The notes below the pieces were generated by a model that saw only the letters and a program-made list of their open reading frames with translations, was not told the DNA's origin and did not search any database. Made by a program: the position numbers and the translations under genes. Positions 24,177-32,146 of a DNA stretch of 64,000 bases are shown piece after piece. The stretch covers positions 5,146,001 through 5,210,000 of the forward strand of contig NZ_AP027291.1 of NCBI RefSeq assembly GCF_030295745.1, written 5' to 3'. Numbering within the stretch: the stretch's first letter is position 1; each line of letters begins with the position of its first letter. This stretch comes from Mycolicibacterium sp. TUM20985. GTDB lineage: Bacteria; Actinomycetota; Actinomycetes; Mycobacteriales; Mycobacteriaceae.

Positions 24177-24217
24177 GTTCTCCTCCTCTGCGTGGAATCC
24201 GAATTGCTTCGAACACC

Positions 24218-24259
24218 ACCGTAGGACGGAGTGCTAACTATTGCAAGCACTTGTTAGCA
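24218..24259 (-). promoter_or_regulatory. Promoter of the HTH gene with flanking inverted repeat
   Basis: On the minus strand TTGCAA (24246-24241) and TACGGT (24223-24218) are separated by 17 bases, a good sigma-A-type promoter ending about 40 bases before the ATG. TGCTAAC at 24232-24238 and GTTAGCA at 24253-24259 form an exact 7-base inverted repeat with a 14-base spacer that straddles the -35 box. Two helical turns between arm centres suit a dimeric HTH protein, most simply the product of this gene. Confidence 0.6.
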
Positions 24260-24273
24260 GTGAGCCGGCTTGG

Positions 24274-25581
24274 TCAGAAGAGAACCTGGGCGACGGTGTA
24301 GATGACCAGGCCGGCCAGCGCCCCCACGACAGTGCCGTTGATCCGGATGAACTGCAGGTCACGGCCCACGTGGAGCTCGATCCGGCGGCTTGCCTCATCG
24401 GCGTCCCAGCGCTCGATCGTCTCGGTGATGACGGCTGTGATCTCCATCCCATACTGCGTCACGAGGTGTTGAGCGGCCCGGACGATCCAGTTGTCGACCT
24501 TGTCGCGCAGGCTCGCATCGTCCCGCAGCGACTCGCCGATGTTCACCACCGAGTCGGCGATCCGGGTGCGCAGTGTCGAGGTCGGATCGTCGACCGACTC
24601 CATGAAGATGCGCTTGGCGGTGGTCCACGCCGTCTCCGCAGCCTTGGCCACCTCGTCGCGAGCCATGATCTGGTCCTTGACCTTCTCGGCGCGGGCGATC
24701 GTCGCCTCGTCGTTCTGGAGGTCCTCGGCGAACTCGAACAGGAACTTCGTCGCCGACCGTCGCAGTTCGTGATCGGGATTGCGGCGCACCTTGTCGGTGA
24801 AGTCCATCAGCTCCCGGTGGATACGGTCGCCGACCAGGCCGTCGACCCACTTCGGCGTCCACGTCGGCGAGTCCCGCTCGATCACGCGCTCGATGATCTC
24901 GTCGGCGCCTAACGACCACTCGAAGGCCCGGTCGGCCAGCAGCTGCAGCAGTGCCTCCTGCCGGTGCTCGGCGAGCATGCTCGACAGCACTCGGCCGACG
25001 GGTGGCCCCCACTGCGGTTGCGCCACGCGCTTGACGATCATCCGGTCCAGAACCTGTTGGACGTCCTCGTCGCGGAGCATCTCGACCAGCACCCGCAGCA
25101 CGGTCGAGGCCTCGGTTGCGACCCGCTCGGCATTCCGCTCATCGGCGAGCCACTTACCCGTGCGCATCGCCACGTCCGCGTCGCGGATCTTGGTCTCGAC
25201 GACCTCCGGCGACAGGAAGTTCTCCCGCACGAACGTGCCGAGGCCCTCGCCGAGCTGATCCTTCTTCCGCTTGATGATCGCGGTGTGCGGGATGGGGATG
25301 CCCAGCGGATGCGTGAACAGCGCCGTGACGGCGAACCAGTCGGCCAGCGCGCCGACCATGCCCGCCTCGGCGGCCGCCCGCACGTAGCCGACCCATCCCG
25401 GAGCGCCCTGGCTCTGCGCCCACGTGGACACCAGGAAGACGACCGTCGCACCGAGCAGGAAGCTCAGTGCGACGAGCTTCATGTTGCGTAGCCCGCGACG
25501 ACGCTCGGCGTCCGCAGCGGAGTCCACACCGGCAATCGATTCGGCAAAGCTCGTCCGCTCACCGGAGTTGGTTGTGTGCAC
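24274..25581 (-). CDS. DUF445 membrane-associated protein (Rv0473-like)
   Basis: A 435-residue DUF445 protein. Helix MKLVALSFLLGATVVFLVST lies near the N-terminus and a last hydrophobic segment (INGTVVGALAGLVIYTVAQVLF) at the end. Between them is a long charged, helical region starting AGMVGALADWFAVTALFTHP, the DUF445 hallmark, with IPHTAIIKRKKDQLGEGLG. The molecular role is unknown. The GTG at 25581 has GGAGG five bases upstream; GTG 25584 and ATG 25602 are alternatives. It is divergent from the TetR gene with about 108 bases between. Confidence 0.85.
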   Translation of the reverse strand: MHTTNSGERTSFAESIAGVDSAADAERRRGLRNMKLVALSFLLGATVVFLVSTWAQSQGAPGWVGYVRAAAEAGMVGALADWFAVTALFTHPLGIPIPHTAIIKRKKDQLGEGLGTFVRENFLSPEVVETKIRDADVAMRTGKWLADERNAERVATEASTVLRVLVEMLRDEDVQQVLDRMIVKRVAQPQWGPPVGRVLSSMLAEHRQEALLQLLADRAFEWSLGADEIIERVIERDSPTWTPKWVDGLVGDRIHRELMDFTDKVRRNPDHELRRSATKFLFEFAEDLQNDEATIARAEKVKDQIMARDEVAKAAETAWTTAKRIFMESVDDPTSTLRTRIADSVVNIGESLRDDASLRDKVDNWIVRAAQHLVTQYGMEITAVITETIERWDADEASRRIELHVGRDLQFIRINGTVVGALAGLVIYTVAQVLF

Positions 25582-25640
25582 CACGCCTCCATCATCCTGC
25601 ATGCGGCCGCCGACGAACCGTCCCACCACGGCTACCGACG

Positions 25641-25669
25641 TCGTTCGCCGTATCATCTATGCCGAACGA
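25641..25669. promoter_or_regulatory. Inverted repeat between DUF445 and TetR genes
   Basis: TCGTTCG at 25641-25647 and CGAACGA at 25663-25669 form an exact 7-base inverted repeat with a 15-base spacer. A TATCAT hexamer (25651-25656) that could be the -10 box of the TetR gene lies between the arms. It is a plausible autoregulatory operator for the divergent TetR-type regulator. Confidence 0.45.
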
Positions 25670-25689
25670 AGGAACGGACAACGACGGAA

Positions 25690-26394
25690 GTGGTACAGCA
25701 AACTCCGGAGGAACCCGTCAAGACCGACGGGCGAAAAAGACGCTGGCGCCAGCACAAAGTCGATCGACGCAACGAGTTGGTCGACGGCACGCTGGACGCC
25801 ATCCGCCGACGCGGCAGCAACGTCAGCATGGACGAAATCGCTGCGGAGATCGGCGTTTCCAAGACGGTGCTCTACCGCTACTTCGTCGACAAGAACGATC
25901 TCACCACCGCCGTGATGATGCGGTTCGCGCAGACCACCCTGATCCCCAACATGGCCGCCGCTTTGACCGCGAACCTCGACGGCTACGACCTGACCCGCGA
26001 GATCATCCGCGTGTACGTCGCCACCGTCGCCGCCGAGCCCGAGATCTATCCGTTCGTGATGGCGAACAGCTCGGCGAGCAAGAGCAAGGCGGTGGCGGAT
26101 TCCGAACAGATCATCGCGCGCATGCTGGGCGTCATGCTCCGAAGGCGGATGGCCGTGGCGGGGATGGACACCCGCGGCGCCCAACCGTGGGCGTTCATGA
26201 TCGTCGGCGGCGTGCAGTTGGCCACCCACTCGTGGATGTCGCATCCGCGGATGACCGCGGACGAGCTGATCGACTACCTCACGATGCTGTCGTGGAACGC
26301 ATTGCGCGGCATCGTCGAGGCGAATGGGTCCCTCGACACCTTCAACGCTTCTCCACATCCGTCCCCGATCTTGCCGCCTCGGCTGGTTGACTGA
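25690..26394 (+). CDS. TetR-family regulator (Rv0472c-like)
   Basis: A 234-residue TetR protein. The N-terminal HTH is clear: RRNELVDGTLDAIRRRGSNV, then SMDEIAAEIGVSKTVLYRYF, and VDKNDLTTAVMMRF closing the domain. The C-terminal ligand domain contains IIRVYVATVAAEPEIYPFVM and WAFMIVGGVQLATHSWMSH. The GTG at 25690 starts the protein at VVQQTPEEP, matching the N-terminus of the M. tuberculosis counterpart; the open frame upstream is unrelated. In M. tuberculosis this gene adjoins mycolic-acid methyltransferases (umaA, pcaA); here a PPK2 gene follows four bases later, so they are probably co-transcribed. Confidence 0.92.
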   Translation: MVQQTPEEPVKTDGRKRRWRQHKVDRRNELVDGTLDAIRRRGSNVSMDEIAAEIGVSKTVLYRYFVDKNDLTTAVMMRFAQTTLIPNMAAALTANLDGYDLTREIIRVYVATVAAEPEIYPFVMANSSASKSKAVADSEQIIARMLGVMLRRRMAVAGMDTRGAQPWAFMIVGGVQLATHSWMSHPRMTADELIDYLTMLSWNALRGIVEANGSLDTFNASPHPSPILPPRLVD

Positions 26395-26398
26395 CTGG

Positions 26399-27271
26399 AT
26401 GGCCGACACACCCGACCTGGATCTCCCGTCGCTCTGGTCCCACGAGCCGCATGCCCATCTCGCGTTCACGGCGGGCGACCAGATCGCCGACGTCAAGACG
26501 AACGCGACACCGGGATTCAGCGGATCCAAGTCCGACGCCCCCGACCTGCAGGCCGAGCGCAACGCGCGGTTCGCCGAAGTCCAGGAGATGCTCTATGCGA
26601 GCAGCCGGTCGGGCGATACCCGCAGGGTCCTGCTGGTGCTGCAGGGCATGGACACCGCCGGCAAGGGCGGCATCGTCAAACACGTTGTCGGATCGGGTAA
26701 TCCACAGGGCATCCGCTATGCCAGTTTCGGCAAGCCCACCGACGAGGAACTGTCCCACCACTACCTCTGGCGGATTCGCAACGCGCTCCCGGCCGCAGGG
26801 CAGATCGGCGTCTTCGACCGGTCGCACTATGAGGACGTCCTGATCGTCCGGGTGCACGACCTGGTGCCCCCAGAGGTGTGGGGGGCGCGCTACGACGAGA
26901 TCAACGCGTTCGAGAAGGAACTCGTCGACGACGGGATGACGATCGTCAAGGTCGCCATGTTCGTCTCGCTCGACGAGCAGAAGAAGCGGCTGGCTGCCCG
27001 GCTCGACCGGCCCGACAAGTACTGGAAGTACAACCCCGCCGACATCGACGAACGCCATCTGTGGCCCAAGTATCAAGAGGCGTATCAGGCCCTGCTCGAC
27101 CGGACCTCGACCGACTACGCGCCCTGGCACGTCATTCCGTGCGATCGCAAGTGGTATTCGCGGCTGGCGATCACCGAGCTACTCATCGAGGCCCTCAAGA
27201 AGCACGATTTGTCTTGGCCCCCAGCTGATTTCGACGTCAAGGCGGAGAAGAAGCGGCTGAAGGCCGTCTAA
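26399..27271 (+). CDS. Polyphosphate kinase 2-related phosphotransferase (FDRSHYEDV type)
   Basis: The 290-residue protein has the PPK2 P-loop LLVLQGMDTAGKGGIVKHVV, the Walker B-like FDRSHYEDVLIVRVHDLVPP, and the lid region LAARLDRPDKYWKYNPADID. The closing motif WHVIPCDRKWYSRL is typical of PPK2 proteins that use polyphosphate to phosphorylate AMP or ADP rather than making polyphosphate, and differs from the class I enzyme also in this window (46247-47110). The ATG at 26399 lies four bases after the TetR stop. It occupies the place where M. tuberculosis carries umaA and pcaA. Nucleotide preference cannot be fixed from sequence alone. Confidence 0.88.
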   Translation: MADTPDLDLPSLWSHEPHAHLAFTAGDQIADVKTNATPGFSGSKSDAPDLQAERNARFAEVQEMLYASSRSGDTRRVLLVLQGMDTAGKGGIVKHVVGSGNPQGIRYASFGKPTDEELSHHYLWRIRNALPAAGQIGVFDRSHYEDVLIVRVHDLVPPEVWGARYDEINAFEKELVDDGMTIVKVAMFVSLDEQKKRLAARLDRPDKYWKYNPADIDERHLWPKYQEAYQALLDRTSTDYAPWHVIPCDRKWYSRLAITELLIEALKKHDLSWPPADFDVKAEKKRLKAV

Positions 27272-27274
27272 CCC

Positions 27275-28135
27275 TCAGTACGTGTAGAAGCCCTTCCCCG
27301 ACTTCTTGCCCAGTTGGCCCGCCTCGACCATCCGCTGCAGCAGCGGCGGCGGCGCGTAAAGCGGCTCCTTGAACTCCGTGAACATGCTGTCCGCTATGAG
27401 CTTCAGCGTGTCCAGGCCGACGAGATCGGACAGCTTCAACGGGCCCATCGGGTGCGACAGTCCCGCGACCACGGCGGTGTCGATGTCCTCGACGGTCGCG
27501 ACGCCAGCCTCCGCCATCCGGACGGCCGCCAAGAGATAGGGCACCAGAAGCGCGTTGACCACGAAGCCCGACCGGTCCGCGCAGCGCACGACCTGCTTGC
27601 CGAGCACCTCGCTCGCGAACTGCTCGGTCCGCGCCAGCGCCGCGTCGGTGGTGACGAGGGTGCCGACGAGCTCGACCAGCGGCAGTACCGGCACCGGATT
27701 GAAGAAGTGCAGCCCGAGCACGCGGCCGGGGTTCTTCGTCGCGGCCGCGATCTTCATGATCGGGATGCTGGAGGTGTTCGACGCCAGCACGGCGTCGGGA
27801 TCGGTGACCACGGCGTCCAATTCGGCGAAGACCTTGGTCTTGACGGCGACGTCCTCGACGATCGCCTCGATGACGAGATCGCGGTCGGCCAGGTCGGCCA
27901 GGGTGGTGGTCGTCGTCAACCGTCCCAGCGCCGCGTCGAAGTCTTCCTGCGTCAGCTTGCCCTTGCTGACCCCGCGCTCCAGCGACTTGGTGATGCGGTC
28001 GCGGCCGGCTGCCACCAGGGCGTCGCTGGGCTCGAAGATCCGCACCTCGACGCCCGCGCGCAGCGATACCTCCGCGATGCCCGCACCCATCTGCCCGGCG
28101 CCCACGACGCCCACCCGTTCGATAGTCACGCTCAC
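27275..28135 (-). CDS. fadB2: 3-hydroxybutyryl-CoA dehydrogenase FadB2
   Basis: A 286-residue NAD(P)-dependent beta-hydroxyacyl-CoA dehydrogenase. The Rossmann motif VGVVGAGQMGAGIAEV is at the N-terminus, followed by LASNTSSIPI, LHFFNPVPVLPLVEL with the catalytic His, and the C-terminal dimer domain with GLSHPMGPLKLSDLVGLDT. It interconverts acetoacetyl-CoA and 3-hydroxybutyryl-CoA. Its place directly downstream of icl on the same strand, as in other mycobacteria, links it to fatty-acid-derived C2/C4 metabolism. A large hairpin separates the two genes, so expression may be uncoupled. Start GTG 28135 or 28129. Confidence 0.95.
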   Translation of the reverse strand: MSVTIERVGVVGAGQMGAGIAEVSLRAGVEVRIFEPSDALVAAGRDRITKSLERGVSKGKLTQEDFDAALGRLTTTTTLADLADRDLVIEAIVEDVAVKTKVFAELDAVVTDPDAVLASNTSSIPIMKIAAATKNPGRVLGLHFFNPVPVLPLVELVGTLVTTDAALARTEQFASEVLGKQVVRCADRSGFVVNALLVPYLLAAVRMAEAGVATVEDIDTAVVAGLSHPMGPLKLSDLVGLDTLKLIADSMFTEFKEPLYAPPPLLQRMVEAGQLGKKSGKGFYTY

Positions 28136-28153
28136 ACTTTCTACTTCATGCCC

Positions 28154-28214
28154 CGCGAGCAGACGTAAAGGGCCCTGAAATGCGGGATTTCAGGGCCCTT
28201 TCCGTCTGCTCGCG
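28154..28214 (-). terminator. Very long hairpin between icl and fadB2
   Basis: Arms at 28154-28181 and 28187-28214 are 28 bases each, complementary at all but one position (T28166 against C28202), around a GCGGG loop. The inner 15 pairs contain AAAGGGCCCTGAAAT. It lies 12 bases past the icl stop and 19 bases upstream of the fadB2 start. It should fold strongly in either orientation and is a likely terminator or mRNA-stabilising element for icl. Confidence 0.75.
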
Positions 28215-28226
28215 CAGGAGGCGGGG

Positions 28227-29513
28227 CTAGTGGAACTGGCCCTCTTCGGTCGAGCCCGCGAGCGCGGTGGTCGACGACGTCGGGTCGACGGTGGTGGCGA
28301 TCCGGTCGAAGTACCCGGCGCCGACCTCACGCTGGTGCTTCGTCGCGGTGTAGCCACGATCCTCGGCGGCGAACTCGCGCTCCTGCAGCTCGACGTAGGC
28401 GCTCATCTGGTTGCGGGCGTAGCCGTGAGCCAGATCGAACATCGAGTAGTTCAGGGCGTGGAAGCCGGCGAGGGTGATGAACTGGAACTTGAATCCCATT
28501 GCGCCGAGCTCGTTTTGGAACTTCGCGATGGTCGCGTCGTCCAGGTGCTGCTTCCAGTTGAACGACGGGCTGCAGTTGTAGGCCAGCATCTGGTCGGGGA
28601 ACTCGCTCTTGACGCCCTCGGCGAACTTCTTCGCGAGCTCGAGGTCCGGGGTGCCGGTCTCCATCCAGATGAGATCGGAGTAGGGCGCATAGGACTTGGC
28701 ACGGGCGATACAGGGCTCGAGACCGTTCTTGACGCGGTAGAAACCTTCCTTGGTCCGCTCACCGGTGATGAACGGCTGATCGCGCTCATCGACGTCGGAG
28801 GTGATCAGCGTGGCTGCCTCGGCGTCGGTGCGGGCGATGACGACGGTCGGCACGTCGGCGACGTCGGACGCTAGACGGGCCGAAGTCAGGGTGCGGATGT
28901 GCTGCTGGGTGGGGATCAGCACCTTGCCACCGAGGTGGCCACACTTCTTCTCCGAGGCGAGCTGGTCCTCCCAGTGCGAACCGGCGACACCGGCGGCGAT
29001 CATGGCCTTCTGCAGCTCGTACACGTTGAGGGCGCCGCCGAAGCCGGCTTCACCGTCGGCGACGATCGGGGCCAGCCAGTTCTCGACCGAACGGTCGCCC
29101 TCGACCTTGGCAATCTGGTCGGCGCGCAGCAGCGCGTTGTTGATACGACGGACCACCTGCGGCACCGAGTTGGCCGGGTACAGGCTCTGGTCGGGGTAGG
29201 TGTGGCCGGACAGGTTCGCATCACCGGCGACCTGCCAACCCGACAGGTAGATGGCCTTGAGGCCGGCGCGGACCTGCTGCACCGCCTGGTTGCCGGTCAG
29301 CGCACCGAGGGAGTTGACGTAGTCCATGTCGTGGAGCTGCTCCCAGAGCACCTCGGCGCCACGGCGGGCCAGCGTGCTCTCCTCGACGACGTGGCCCTGC
29401 AGTGCGACGACGTCCTCGGCGGTGTACGTGCGCTCGATGCCCTTCCACCGCGGGTTGGTGTTCCAGTCGTGCTGGATCTGCTCGGGGGACTTCGGCGTGC
29501 CGACGGTGGACAT
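28227..29513 (-). CDS. icl: Isocitrate lyase
   Basis: The 428-residue class I isocitrate lyase opens the glyoxylate shunt (isocitrate to glyoxylate plus succinate) and can act as methylisocitrate lyase in mycobacteria. The catalytic loop SEKKCGHLGGKVL carries Cys191; VNSLGALTGNQAVQQ, PDQSLYP, IARTDAEAA and MLAYNCSPSFNWK are all present. The ATG at 29513 has a strong AAGGAG site six bases upstream; 59 further codons are open upstream but unlike any Icl. The 259-base region upstream contains RamB-type TTGCAAAG sites, in keeping with control by carbon source. Confidence 0.98.
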   Translation of the reverse strand: MSTVGTPKSPEQIQHDWNTNPRWKGIERTYTAEDVVALQGHVVEESTLARRGAEVLWEQLHDMDYVNSLGALTGNQAVQQVRAGLKAIYLSGWQVAGDANLSGHTYPDQSLYPANSVPQVVRRINNALLRADQIAKVEGDRSVENWLAPIVADGEAGFGGALNVYELQKAMIAAGVAGSHWEDQLASEKKCGHLGGKVLIPTQQHIRTLTSARLASDVADVPTVVIARTDAEAATLITSDVDERDQPFITGERTKEGFYRVKNGLEPCIARAKSYAPYSDLIWMETGTPDLELAKKFAEGVKSEFPDQMLAYNCSPSFNWKQHLDDATIAKFQNELGAMGFKFQFITLAGFHALNYSMFDLAHGYARNQMSAYVELQEREFAAEDRGYTATKHQREVGAGYFDRIATTVDPTSSTTALAGSTEEGQFH

Positions 29514-29667
29514 TGGAGCTCCTTCGATTACGAGTGTCGGCGACGTTGCCTTCATTTCGTTGTTAACGCCACCGCGGTTCAGCTTGTTCGCTAGTACGAC
29601 GATGACACAGCGCATATGCGCAGGTCCACCCGTTTCGCTTGCCAACTTTCGCCAACGCGCGACGACA

Positions 29668-29687
29668 TTTTGCAAAGATTGCAAAGT
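29668..29687. promoter_or_regulatory. Tandem TTGCAAAG sites, candidate RamB box upstream of icl
   Basis: TTTTGCAAAG (29668-29677) and ATTGCAAAGT (29678-29687) are direct repeats sharing TTGCAAAG, about 155 bases before the icl start. RamB of corynebacteria binds AACTTTGCAAA-type sequences, and M. tuberculosis RamB is known to control icl1. The ramB gene lies about 1 kb away. The two copies are 10 bases apart, on the same face of the helix. Confidence 0.65.
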
Positions 29688-29742
29688 CACGGGGAGCTGA
29701 AACGGTTCAGAAGTTACCGTTCAGTAGCCAGTCATCGCAGGT

Positions 29743-29758
29743 CAGTACGGTCGTACTG
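29743..29758. promoter_or_regulatory. Perfect palindrome after the thioesterase gene
   Basis: CAGTACG (29743-29749) and CGTACTG (29752-29758) flank a two-base centre, 15 bases past the thioesterase stop and about 230 bases upstream of icl. It may be an operator for a dimeric regulator of icl or a small terminator stem; it has no T-run. Confidence 0.4.
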
Positions 29759-29772
29759 TTAACCCGATCGAT

Positions 29773-30603
29773 TCAGAGCGCGAACAGGCAGGCGACGGCC
29801 TTGACCTCGTCGCCGACCACATATGTGAGCGTCGTAACAGCGCGATCCGTCAGGTCCTCGCCGAACTGATCGGTCGATCCGGCCGGATGGACGTGGCGGA
29901 CGATCTCCAGCCGGTCCCCCAGCGCCACCGGCAGATCGTGTTCGATCGTCGCGCGCAGCGGAGCGGCAGTGAGCGCCGGATGCTCCAGGAGGTAGTCCTC
30001 GACGACGCTCCAGTACACCGAGTTGTTCATGTGGTCGAAGATGTCGATGTCGCTCACGCGGACCGGATACTCCCGCACGTCGGCGGCATCCTCGCGACCG
30101 CCTGCCTTCAGGTAGGCCTTCCACCTCAAGCGGTTCACGCTGGTGGTCTTCTGCAGGCCCGCGATGAAGTCGTCGGAGATCCGCGCCGGCCCCTGCGTCT
30201 CGCGATTGATGTTGATCCAGAACGCCTCGGACTCCATCAACCCGCCCCGGCGCCCCTCGATCCGCACCCGCATGTCGCACCAGCGGTTGGACGTGCCCGA
30301 GCACCAGCGTCGCAACCGCAGCATGTCCTTGAACGTGATGGGCTCGATGAGGTCGATCATGGTGCGCCGCACGATCCACAGCGGGTGGGTCTCCTCGAAG
30401 CCCATCTCCCGCAGCTGATCGGACCCGATGTCCTGGATGTGGCGCGTCGCGGCATCGAACTTCAGCCTGCCCTCGCGGTCGACGTCGGCGACCCGCAGCG
30501 GCCATTCGATGTCGAAGACGTCGGGGTGCGGGTCAGGCACGGGCATCATGGTCTTGCCCAGTCCCGCGGCTTGCCCGGTGCCGGGTCCACCCTTGGTGCT
30601 CAC
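29773..30603 (-). CDS. Acyl-ACP thioesterase-like protein (Rv0466-like)
   Basis: A 276-residue protein with two hot-dog domains, as in plant and bacterial acyl-ACP thioesterases. The first contains IQDIGSDQLREMGFEETHPLW and SGTSNRWCDMRVRIEG; the second has YPVRVSDIDIFDHMNNSVYW, where Asn and the preceding residues form the active site, and HVHPAGSTDQFG. It would release fatty acids from ACP. The GTG at 30603 starts a variable 25-residue head; the open frame upstream is not homologous. It is divergent from ramB with 78 bases between, which may hold sites controlling both. Confidence 0.9.
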   Translation of the reverse strand: MSTKGGPGTGQAAGLGKTMMPVPDPHPDVFDIEWPLRVADVDREGRLKFDAATRHIQDIGSDQLREMGFEETHPLWIVRRTMIDLIEPITFKDMLRLRRWCSGTSNRWCDMRVRIEGRRGGLMESEAFWININRETQGPARISDDFIAGLQKTTSVNRLRWKAYLKAGGREDAADVREYPVRVSDIDIFDHMNNSVYWSVVEDYLLEHPALTAAPLRATIEHDLPVALGDRLEIVRHVHPAGSTDQFGEDLTDRAVTTLTYVVGDEVKAVACLFAL

Positions 30604-30681
30604 GGATCCAGATAATGCCACGAGCCCGTGATCTGCCAATCGTGCGAAGGCCGCCTTCACAACCCCGTTACGCTTGTTCAC

Positions 30682-32109
30682 GTGGCCAAGACCTTCGTCG
30701 GATCGCGGGTTCGCCAGCTTCGCAGTGAGCGCGGTTTCAGCCAGGCCGCCCTCGCGCAGATGCTGGACATCTCCCCCAGTTACCTCAACCAGATCGAGCA
30801 TGACGTGCGCCCGCTGACGGTTGCCGTCCTGCTACGCATCACCGAGGTCTTCGGCGTCGACGCGACGTTCTTCGCCAGCCAGGACGACACCCGACTGGTG
30901 GCCGAACTGCGTGAGGTGACGATGGACAGCGACGTCGGCATCGACGTCGACCTCGCCGAGATCGCCGACGTCGTGAACGCCCATCCCGCGCTCGCGAGGG
31001 CGATGGTCAACCTGCACCGGCGTTATCGACTGACCACCACCCAGCTGGCGGCGGCGACCGAGGACCGCTTCTCGGATGGAAGTGGCTTCAGCTCGGGCTC
31101 GGGGTCGATCACCATGCCGCACGAGGAGGTGCGGGACTACTTCTACCAACAGCAGAACTATCTGCACGAACTCGATACCGCCGCCGAGGACATGACCGTG
31201 CGGATGCGGATGAACCGCGCCGACCTGGCCGCCGAGCTGTCCGATCGACTGGTCCGGGTGCACGGTGTGCACATCGTCAAACGCGTCGACCTCGGTGACA
31301 CGGTGCTGCATCGCTACGACCCCGCCACCAAGACCTTGCAGATCGCCAGCCACCTGTCCTCGGGCCGGTACGTGTTCCGGCTCGCCGCCGAGTTGGCCTA
31401 CCTCGAGTTCGGCGACCTGATCGATGCCAGGGTCGCCGACGGGAACTTCACCAGCGACGAGTCGCGCATCTTGGCCCGACTCGGGTTCGCCAATTACTTC
31501 GCGGCAGCGACCGTCCTGCCCTACCGCCAGTTCCACGACGTCGCCGAGAACTTTCGCTACGACGTCGAGCGGCTATCGGCGTCCTACTCGGTCAGCTACG
31601 AGACCGTCGCGCACCGGCTGTCGACGTTGCAGCGGCCGTCGATGCGCGGCGTACCGTTGTCGTTCGTCCGCGTCGACCGGGCAGGCAACATGTCGAAACG
31701 CCAGTCTGCCACGGGTTTTCACTTTTCGTCGAGCGGCGGCACCTGCCCACTGTGGAACGTCTACGAGACGTTCGCCAACCCCGGCAAGATCGGAGTGCAG
31801 ATCGCCCAGATGCCCGACGGTCGGCATTACATGTGGGTCGCCCGCACGGTGGAGCGCCGAGCCTCGCGCTACGGCCAGCCCGGAAAGACATTCGCGATCG
31901 GCCTCGGCTGCGAGCTGCGGCACGCCCAACGACTGGTGTACTCGGAGGGTCTCGACCTGTCCGGTGAGGTGGCCACCCCGATCGGCGCGGGGTGCCGCGT
32001 GTGCGAACGCGACAACTGCCCCCAACGCGCCTTCCCCGCGCTCGGCCGGGCACTCGACCTCGACGAGCACCGCAGTACGTTGTCGCCCTACCTGGTGAAG
32101 CACGCGTGA
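30682..32109 (+). CDS. ramB: Transcriptional regulator RamB
   Basis: A 475-residue regulator of acetate and glyoxylate metabolism. The N-terminal Cro/CI HTH (residues 1-60) reads VGSRVRQLRSERGFSQAALA then SPSYLNQIEHDVRPLT; the middle contains an ImmA/IrrE-like segment with AELAYLEFGDLID, and the C-terminal short-chain-fatty-acid regulator domain ends GCRVCERDNCPQRAFPALGR with conserved cysteines. A TACGCT box stands seven bases before the GTG at 30682, so the mRNA should be leaderless; this start matches M. tuberculosis RamB. Its likely targets include icl, which is 1.2 kb away, and its own gene. Confidence 0.96.
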   Translation: MAKTFVGSRVRQLRSERGFSQAALAQMLDISPSYLNQIEHDVRPLTVAVLLRITEVFGVDATFFASQDDTRLVAELREVTMDSDVGIDVDLAEIADVVNAHPALARAMVNLHRRYRLTTTQLAAATEDRFSDGSGFSSGSGSITMPHEEVRDYFYQQQNYLHELDTAAEDMTVRMRMNRADLAAELSDRLVRVHGVHIVKRVDLGDTVLHRYDPATKTLQIASHLSSGRYVFRLAAELAYLEFGDLIDARVADGNFTSDESRILARLGFANYFAAATVLPYRQFHDVAENFRYDVERLSASYSVSYETVAHRLSTLQRPSMRGVPLSFVRVDRAGNMSKRQSATGFHFSSSGGTCPLWNVYETFANPGKIGVQIAQMPDGRHYMWVARTVERRASRYGQPGKTFAIGLGCELRHAQRLVYSEGLDLSGEVATPIGAGCRVCERDNCPQRAFPALGRALDLDEHRSTLSPYLVKHA

Positions 32110-32146
32110 CGGCGGTCGCCGGGGGCCGCCGCATAGACTCACCATC

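Noticed and set aside
22728..24224. 498-codon plus-strand frame across hbhA and the HTH gene
   Set aside because: Runs antisense through four recognised genes; Leu/Gly repeats come from the antisense of hbhA's lysine-rich codons.
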